Part shown: positions 7,120-11,888 of the stretch, in pieces
How positions within the stretch are numbered: the first letter of the stretch is position 1
How the letters are laid out: the number at the start of each line of letters is the position of its first letter
NCBI GenBank assembly: GCA_965603295.1
Contig: CBFDCL010000070.1
Span: 1 to 11,888, forward strand
Origin: JAFGWO01 sp965603295
Lineage (GTDB): Bacteria; BMS3Abin14
Direction: 5' to 3'
DNA: 11,888 bases
Notes under the pieces: generated by a model
Seen by the model: the letters and a program-made list of their open reading frames with translations, nothing else
Databases searched by the model: none
What the model was told of the DNA's origin: nothing
Program-made: the position numbers and the translations under genes

Positions 7120-8025
7120 TTACTTGGCGGCCCCTTCCACTTTGGGCAGGAACCCCTTGCCGCTCCACTCCACCCAGGAGTAGTCGTAGACACGGACATT
7201 GGGGAAGCCCAGCGCCTTGAGGATGAAGAAGGTGTTGGCGGCGAAGTAGCCCGTGTTGCAGTAGGCGATGACCTCTTTGTCAGGGGTCACGCCAAGGCCG
7301 GCGTACATTTCAACCAGCTCTGCGGGATTCTTCAGGTAGGTTTTGTTTTCCCAGTTGGCCAGGGTGAGGGCGTTGACTGAGGTGGGGAGGCGTCCGCCGA
7401 TGGCGGCTTTGGGGTGCTTGGCATCGCCTTTGTATTGCGCGGCGGGCCTGGCATCGAGGAGGACCACGTTAGGGTCCCCCATGTTTTTCATGATGTAGCT
7501 CGCGGTGGCCAGAAGTTCCGGCTGGGCTGTGCTGACAAAGATCTCCGGGTCGACGGTTACGGCCTTAGCGTCCACGGGAAGCTTCTGGGCGGTCCACTCG
7601 GGCCAGCCGCCGTAAACGAGGGCAACCTTATCGTGGCCGGCGTACTTCAGCTCCCAGAAAAGACGGGTGGCGTCCCAACCTTCGGCATCGTAAAGAACAA
7701 CCATAGTGTCGTTGCTGATTCCCAGCTGCCGCCCGAAGAGCTCTTCCTGGTCCTCGAGGCCGCGCCTGACGCCTATGGTCTCCCATGCGCCCACGACGCG
7801 CAGCTGTTTAAAGACGTTCAGGAATACGGCTCCCGGAACGTGGGCCTTGTCATACGCAGCCTGATCTCTCCGGCAGTCAATAATGCGGACGTTCGGAGCG
7901 CCGATCAGCTCCGCGGCCTGGTCCGCCTTGATAAAGACCTTATCGGCGGAAGCCTGACCGACGGCCAGGGGAACGACGGTCATCACCATGGCCAGAATCA
8001 GGATCAAACGGGTTGTGTGCTTCAT
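7120..8025 (-). CDS. Exported tandem-domain rhodanese (sulfurtransferase)
   Basis: Thiosulfate or mercaptopyruvate sulfurtransferase-like protein, 301 aa, with two rhodanese domains. Seen: a signal peptide with a hydrophobic core at about residues 7-23 and a likely cleavage after ASA at 25-27, so it probably acts in the periplasm. The first domain spans about 30-150 and carries an aspartate (DAEGWDA, 113-119) where an active site would sit, so it is probably inactive. The second domain spans about 165-298 and has the catalytic loop CNTGYF with Cys256. The motif IIDCRRD has Cys51 where Asp is usual. The ATG is preceded by AAAGGAGAG. It lies 67 bp after the cytochrome gene on the same strand and is likely co-transcribed, which suggests a role in sulfur (or selenium) chemistry beside the cytochrome. 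The donor and acceptor cannot be read from the sequence. Confidence 0.93.
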   Translation of the reverse strand: MKHTTRLILILAMVMTVVPLAVGQASADKVFIKADQAAELIGAPNVRIIDCRRDQAAYDKAHVPGAVFLNVFKQLRVVGAWETIGVRRGLEDQEELFGRQLGISNDTMVVLYDAEGWDATRLFWELKYAGHDKVALVYGGWPEWTAQKLPVDAKAVTVDPEIFVSTAQPELLATASYIMKNMGDPNVVLLDARPAAQYKGDAKHPKAAIGGRLPTSVNALTLANWENKTYLKNPAELVEMYAGLGVTPDKEVIAYCNTGYFAANTFFILKALGFPNVRVYDYSWVEWSGKGFLPKVEGAAK

Positions 8026-8092
8026 CTTTCTCTCCTTTCAACATGTCCATTTTATGGGAGCAGGGGTTTCCTGAACCCACGGGTGTCCTCGA

Positions 8093-9415
8093 TCAGAAAT
8101 AACTGGGCTTTTTCTTGGCCGGTTTTTTCTCTGTCTCAGGGACATCCTGCTTTTCCGGGATCTGGTCGTCTGGAACGATGACCAAGGCGTTTGCCTTGAG
8201 CATCCCGGGCTTTAACTTTTCCCCGGTGAGGAAAAGGTCCTTGTTTCCGTGACAGTTGTTGCAATTTCGGCTCTGGGAAGTCACACGCTGAATGTTGTGC
8301 GGCGAGGCGTATTTCCAGTTGTTAAGGTTATCAAAACCGGGCAGCAGACCCTTGCCGTAGTAATCGAAGGTTGTGGGGACCGCGGGCACCCGGCGAACCA
8401 GCGTCCACTTTTCCGGGCGGTCCTCGTCAGGATTCGGGTTCAGACCGATAAGGAGAAGCTCCTCCTCGTCCGGGTTTTTGAAATAGGCCAGCCCCTTTCC
8501 GTCAAGGCCCACATGACAGCCGTAGCAGTTGGCGTAAGGCTGGGAATGGCAGACATAGCAGGAGACCAGGTCCTCGTGAATGGTGTGTTGCTCGATATCC
8601 GTATCCGGTTCGTGGCAGTCGCTGCACTGGGCCAGATTCTTAACATCGTAGCGGTCCTTGTGATCGGACCTGCCGTCGCCGTGAAGGTCTTTCTCCGAAT
8701 GGCATTCCATGCAGTCCATGTCATGCCTCGTGTAATGCACGTCCCCCTGGCCGGTTTCGCCCGTGAACTCGTTGCCCACACGGCTCCCGTGACAGGCCGT
8801 ACACTGGTTGGTCTGATCCGGCTTCTTGTTGAACTTGTGCCCGTCAATAAAGCCGCCTTTGGCAGTGTTGGGCCGGCTGATGTGGCATTCGCCGCAGCTG
8901 GCGTGACAGCTGAAACAGTGGTTGTCCATCCCCTTGTCCAGAAGGGCCAACTGCTGGGCGGGGGCCGATCCCGCCCGACGATGAATCATCGGTTTATAGG
9001 TTGCGAGGGTGTAGTGCAGGGAAGTTCCGGCAAGCTTTGCCTCGGACTCGTGACACTCCCCGCAGGCGGCGGTGGCATCGGGAAATGTGGGGTCAACTAC
9101 CATTCCGGTATGCGCTTTTGCCATCTGGGGTGCTTTCGGGTCTCCGCCATGGCACTCGGTACAGCTGATCTCGCCATGGTCGGTCTCGAGAAAGCCCGGG
9201 TCAACCAAAACTTTTTCGTGCAGCTCCAACGGAGCCACCGAGCCGCCTCACCCCTTGCCCGCCGATTCGGCGGATGCTTCGGGCTGCGGCAGGTTTTTTG
9301 CGATGGCCTTAAGCTTTTCGACGTTTGTATGGCAGTTGATGCATTCAGAGGCCGCGGCCGGAACTGCCGCGGTCAGGACAAACACCAGAAAAAGAACGGT
9401 TCCCGGGTATTTCAC
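8093..9415 (-). CDS. Exported undecahaem cytochrome c with in-frame TGA (candidate selenoprotein)
   Basis: Probable periplasmic or surface electron-transfer protein. Read through the TGA it is 440 residues. A GTG start at 9413-9415 follows AAAGGGGGG and opens a signal peptide (about 1-22, ending AAA), then CINCH at residue 25, then TGA at codon 56. The same frame continues as GGSVAPLELHEK and carries ten more CxxCH sites with first Cys at about 85, 118, 167, 174, 205, 235, 264, 286, 297 and 385. Many extra His residues could be distal ligands. The C-terminal tail is Lys/Pro-rich and there is no membrane anchor. A start at the GTG 9236-9238 gives a 381-aa protein with no signal peptide, which could not normally mature as a c-type cytochrome. 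The upstream piece alone would be about 33 aa after cleavage. A hairpin follows the TGA, so selenocysteine is the preferred reading. Nonsense mutation, sequence error or reinitiation are alternatives. The product identity is firm; the recoding is inferred. Confidence 0.85.
9220..9247 (-). promoter_or_regulatory. SECIS-like hairpin immediately after the TGA
   Basis: On the minus strand GTGGCTCC (9238-9231) can pair with GGAGCTGC (9227-9220) around a GTT loop: eight pairs, two of them G-U, with five Watson-Crick pairs nearest the loop. The loop begins with G and lies 17 bases after the TGA. From memory, the bacterial SECIS consensus asks for 16-37 bases and a G in the first two loop positions. 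A competing stem pairs GCGGCTC (9246-9240) with GAGCTGC (9226-9220). GC-rich DNA makes such hairpins by chance, so this only supports the recoding idea. Confidence 0.45.
9248..9250 (-). other. In-frame TGA codon, candidate selenocysteine (residue 56)
   Basis: On the minus strand the codons read GCG GGC AAG GGG TGA GGC GGC TCG GTG GCT. The TGA sits in a glycine-rich linker between haem site 1 and haem site 2, and the frame is otherwise open over 441 codons. TGA ends about half of the genes in this window, so it is a normal stop here and any decoding would depend on local signals. Confidence 0.55.
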
Positions 9416-9503
9416 TGTCCCCCCTTTCTTAGAAACGATGATCCCATGTGGATGTGAAATCCGACGACAGCGGTAGAAAATCTGAAATCAAACCATTCTG
9501 TCG

Positions 9504-9533
9504 GAAATATCAAGGGGTGTATTCTCATATTTC
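9504..9533. promoter_or_regulatory. inverted repeat upstream of the cytochrome gene, possible operator
   Basis: GAAATAT (9504-9510) and ATATTTC (9527-9533) form a perfect 7-bp inverted repeat with a 16-bp spacer, about 90-120 bp upstream of the cytochrome GTG, in the 197-bp gap after lptG. On the minus strand TTGATA overlaps the repeat and could be a -35, but no good -10 follows at 17 bp. The spacing suits a dimeric regulator, although chance is possible in AT-rich sequence. Confidence 0.25.
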
Positions 9534-9612
9534 ACCACTTTTCTCAAGGGAAACTCGAACGCAGGAGAGCTATTCTTGATTTTTGGCCGTTTTACGGTGA
9601 CCCGAAAAAATA

Positions 9613-10704
9613 TCAGGTCAATCGGGGTCTTCGGATCACCCCCAGGGCGATCAGCCCGAGGGACAGGAACACGATCTGGGAGGCCCAGGCGGCGGCCGGA
9701 GCAGGCATAAGCCCCGAATATCCCAGGGAGAGGCAGAAGGAGAAAGCGGACCAGAAAAGGATGGCGAGGAAAATACTCAACCCGACTCCGAGGGGTACTC
9801 CTCCGCGGATGGGAACGAGGAGACCCACGGGGAGGGCGATCACAGTGAAGATGAGGGAAAGGGCGGCCGCGGAGGATTTGCGGTAGATCCTCACGTTATG
9901 CCAGTCGGATGGGAGTCCCGCTTTCCGGAGATTCGCCACATACCGGATCAGCTCCGCCCGGCTCATTTCCTCGGGTTTTCGGCGAACCCGGTGGAACTCC
10001 TCGGGGTGGACCAAGATCGGCAGGGGCCTGTTTGCCAGGATCCTGGTTTCAGAGATCATGTTATCGCTGAAAAGGCGAAGGTAGGCCTCGTCGGCAATCC
10101 AGGTTCCATTCTGCCAGCGGGCCAGAGGGGCGTCTATGCGCAGTTCGAGTTCCCTTAACCCCTTCCCGGCGAACTGAAGCACCGTTGGTTCGACCAGAAC
10201 GGTGCCCTCTTCCTGGGCGGACCGGATGTAGACAATCCGGTTTCCCTCGAGGAGCCAGATCCGCTCGGTCCCCACGACGAACCCTCCCGATCCCGGTCCG
10301 GATCTCACCAGGTCCCTGCTGATCCTGTTCGCCCCCGGGGCCACCGTTTCGTTCACATAGTAGGAAAACAGGCTTACCACGATGGATGCCGCGAGAACGG
10401 GGGTACTGAAACGGACGATACCCCATCCTGAAACAAGAATTGCGGTCATCTCTCCGGAGCGTTTCATCCCGGTCAGGGTCAGCATCGTGGCCACGAGGGC
10501 CGCGATGGGAGTCATTTGATAAAACATTGTGGGGGTCTTCAGGGCGAAATGGATGGCTATCGTGGAAGGGGGCACGCTCCGCTTGACCAGTTCCAACATT
10601 GATAAGGCCATGTCACCGGCCATATAAGCAGCCACGAGAACGATCAAGGAGGGGATAAAGGAGAAAAACCATCTTCTGGTAATGTATCGATCCAGACGGT
10701 TCAT
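9613..10704 (-). CDS. lptG: LPS export ABC transporter permease LptG
   Basis: Inner-membrane permease of the LptB2FG complex, which extracts lipopolysaccharide and passes it to LptC and the periplasmic bridge. The protein is 363 aa, the usual length for the YjgP/YjgQ family. Seen: three N-terminal membrane segments (about 13-33, 60-78 and 98-118), the coupling-helix region GEMTAILVSGWG at 84-95, a periplasmic beta-jellyroll domain of about 130-265, and three C-terminal segments ending in IRRPRLT. As the second gene of the pair it overlaps the lptF stop by 4 bp (ATGA). LptG rather than LptF is assigned from gene order and the N-terminus MNRLDRYITRRW, so that choice is somewhat less sure than the family. 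Confidence 0.9.
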   Translation of the reverse strand: MNRLDRYITRRWFFSFIPSLIVLVAAYMAGDMALSMLELVKRSVPPSTIAIHFALKTPTMFYQMTPIAALVATMLTLTGMKRSGEMTAILVSGWGIVRFSTPVLAASIVVSLFSYYVNETVAPGANRISRDLVRSGPGSGGFVVGTERIWLLEGNRIVYIRSAQEEGTVLVEPTVLQFAGKGLRELELRIDAPLARWQNGTWIADEAYLRLFSDNMISETRILANRPLPILVHPEEFHRVRRKPEEMSRAELIRYVANLRKAGLPSDWHNVRIYRKSSAAALSLIFTVIALPVGLLVPIRGGVPLGVGLSIFLAILFWSAFSFCLSLGYSGLMPAPAAAWASQIVFLSLGLIALGVIRRPRLT

Positions 10705-11852
10705 GAGGTTGGCTCCGATCCGCGATGGCGGGGAGCGCGCTGGGTTGCGGCGTAGACCGAAAAGACGATCAAGCCAACCAGGAGCAGAACAATATCGGAG
10801 AGCCAGGCACCCAGTACGGGCTTGACAAGACCTTCATGGGCAAGGTTGGACCCGATGGAATTGAAAAAAAACGTGGCGAGAAAAAGCAGAAGGCTGCCGG
10901 AAAATGCGGTCGCTTTTCCGTGTCGACCCGTTGACACGGCCGGTGGGAAGATAATCAAGGGATACAGGAGGACCGCGACGGGCAGGGCAAGCCGCCGATT
11001 GAGTTCCAGGATGTACGTGACGGTTTCCCTGCCAGCTCTTTTTCCACCTTTTTCCTCGAGGCTGCTTCTGAGTTGGCTGCTCGATGTTGCCATCAGTACC
11101 TGCCTGGATCTGGGGCCGTCCGTCCCGGGCTGGCTTTCGATCCTCGATGTGAGGGAAAGGAAGGATCCGGACCTGTATCCTGATTTCGCTGCCGCGAGAG
11201 GGTGGATTGCCCCTTTTTCGAGTTTCAAGACGATGTCGCCGTCTCCTTCGATGGAAGGTTCCACGGTGCCTCGCCTTGCGGTGATCATTTCGCCGTTGTT
11301 TCCCCCGCCATCTTCCCTGACCATCATCAGGCCTTTGATGTCCCCTGAATTCCCATCAAAGTCACCAACGATCATAAGGGTTCCCGGAATCCCCGTGAAA
11401 AAAGTCCCCGGTTTCAGGTCGCTCAGGAAGCTTCTCCGCGTCATTTCCTCAAGACGGTTGTTGTATCGCTGAAACGTGGCGGGTCCGGCGTATGTGGTGA
11501 TCAGGTACACCAGGATTCCGATAACCACGGAGGCCGCGTGAAAAGGCAGGATCAGGGTGAGGGGGGAGGTTCCCGTGGAAAGGATCGCTGTGAGTTCCCT
11601 CTCCTGTTTCAACTGCTCCAGTGTCCATATCATGGCAAGGAGGAAGGCAAGGGGAACTGTGTATGCGAGGAGGTGGGGGGTGAGAAGCAGGAACGAGATG
11701 ACGAAATCGCGCAACCCCTGGGCGTGGGGAGCCAGTTGCTCCACCTGCCTCGAAGCTTGATCCATGAGAAAAAGTGTCGTGAAGACCGCCAGGGCGGTCA
11801 CGAATGTGGAGTTGAACTTGACAAGAATGTAGCGGAAGATTTTCAGAGGCAT
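10701..11852 (-). CDS. lptF: LPS export ABC transporter permease LptF
   Basis: Partner permease of LptG in LptB2FG, 383 aa. Seen: membrane segments at about 15-32, 50-77 and 98-120; the coupling-helix region QERELTAILSTGTSP at 83-97; a periplasmic domain of about 125-280; and C-terminal segments at about 288-306, 316-334 and 347-368, preceded by ELNRRLALPVA. The ATG at 11850-11852 gives the expected N-terminus (MPLKIFRYILVKF). No Shine-Dalgarno sequence precedes it, because the upstream bases are AT-rich and then become the heptamer array at 11861-11888. It overlaps lptG by 4 bp. The pair shows that the organism has an LPS-bearing outer membrane. Confidence 0.92.
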   Translation of the reverse strand: MPLKIFRYILVKFNSTFVTALAVFTTLFLMDQASRQVEQLAPHAQGLRDFVISFLLLTPHLLAYTVPLAFLLAMIWTLEQLKQERELTAILSTGTSPLTLILPFHAASVVIGILVYLITTYAGPATFQRYNNRLEEMTRRSFLSDLKPGTFFTGIPGTLMIVGDFDGNSGDIKGLMMVREDGGGNNGEMITARRGTVEPSIEGDGDIVLKLEKGAIHPLAAAKSGYRSGSFLSLTSRIESQPGTDGPRSRQVLMATSSSQLRSSLEEKGGKRAGRETVTYILELNRRLALPVAVLLYPLIIFPPAVSTGRHGKATAFSGSLLLFLATFFFNSIGSNLAHEGLVKPVLGAWLSDIVLLLVGLIVFSVYAATQRAPRHRGSEPTS

Positions 11853-11860
11853 AATATTAT

Positions 11861-11888
11861 TAGTGATTAGTGATTAGTGATTAGTGAT
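11861..11888. repeat. perfect heptamer tandem repeat (TAGTGAT) x4, open at the window end
   Basis: Four perfect copies of TAGTGAT (ATCACTA on the lptF strand) fill 11861-11888 and run off the window. The first lies 8 bases upstream of the lptF start codon, in the place where a ribosome site would be expected. The unit length is the same as in the arrays after ahcY, but the sequence differs. Confidence 0.9.

Noticed and set aside
8064..8078. Small hairpin (GGGTT-N5-AACCC) between the cytochrome and rhodanese genes
   Set aside because: It is a five-pair stem without a T-run on either strand, more likely chance than a terminator.
8093..9415. Genome-wide reading of TGA as tryptophan to explain the interrupted cytochrome
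   Set aside because: TGA is the terminal codon of hprK, rapZ, EIIA, EIIC, lptF, lptG and the cytochrome itself, each at the expected family length, and Trp is encoded by TGG throughout.
8249..9457. Long open frame of 402 codons on the + strand opposite the cytochrome gene
   Set aside because: It is antisense to eleven CxxCH-encoding sites and shows no family motif. Its low-complexity Val/Ala/Gly composition is what the complement of a GC-rich gene gives.
9580..9612. Terminator for lptG on the minus strand (CCGT-AAA-ACGG hairpin)
   Set aside because: The stem is only four pairs and no U-run follows, so it is too weak to call. Whether lptG transcripts continue into the cytochrome gene is open.

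Overview
The window comes from a GC-rich Gram-negative bacterium, most likely a deltaproteobacterial (Desulfobacterota-type) lineage. This rests on three things: the hprK-rapZ-mannose-type PTS-HPr order, an LptF/LptG pair that implies an LPS outer membrane, and an exported multiheme cytochrome c of the kind common in sulfur- and metal-respiring bacteria. Placement is by gene content only.

Left half (+ strand, 10-4459): a compact operon of hprK, rapZ, separate mannose-family EIIA, EIIB, EIIC and EIID, and an HPr carrying both His15 and Ser46. Junctions overlap or are only 0-8 bp apart. There is no Enzyme I gene and no sugar catabolic gene, which suggests a regulatory phosphorelay or an Enzyme I encoded elsewhere.

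Centre (+ strand, 4548-6959): metK and ahcY, 6 bp apart, make S-adenosylmethionine and remove S-adenosylhomocysteine. After ahcY come two degenerate arrays with a 7-bp period and a perfect palindromic terminator that can serve both converging operons.

Right half (- strand, read right to left): lptF and lptG overlap by 4 bp. After a 197-bp gap comes a multiheme cytochrome c gene, then an exported tandem rhodanese. The cytochrome is the most interesting object here. Its signal peptide and first haem site lie in the same frame as a ten-haem body, separated by a single in-frame TGA, and a hairpin resembling a bacterial SECIS element follows directly. The simplest reading is a selenocysteine-containing undecahaem cytochrome c. 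A nonsense mutation or a sequence error is the main alternative. TGA is an ordinary stop for about half of the genes in this window, so wholesale recoding is excluded.

A perfect heptamer repeat lies 8 bases upstream of the lptF start and runs off the window end. No RNA genes, insertion sequences or CRISPR arrays were seen. No gene-free stretch exceeds 300 bp.
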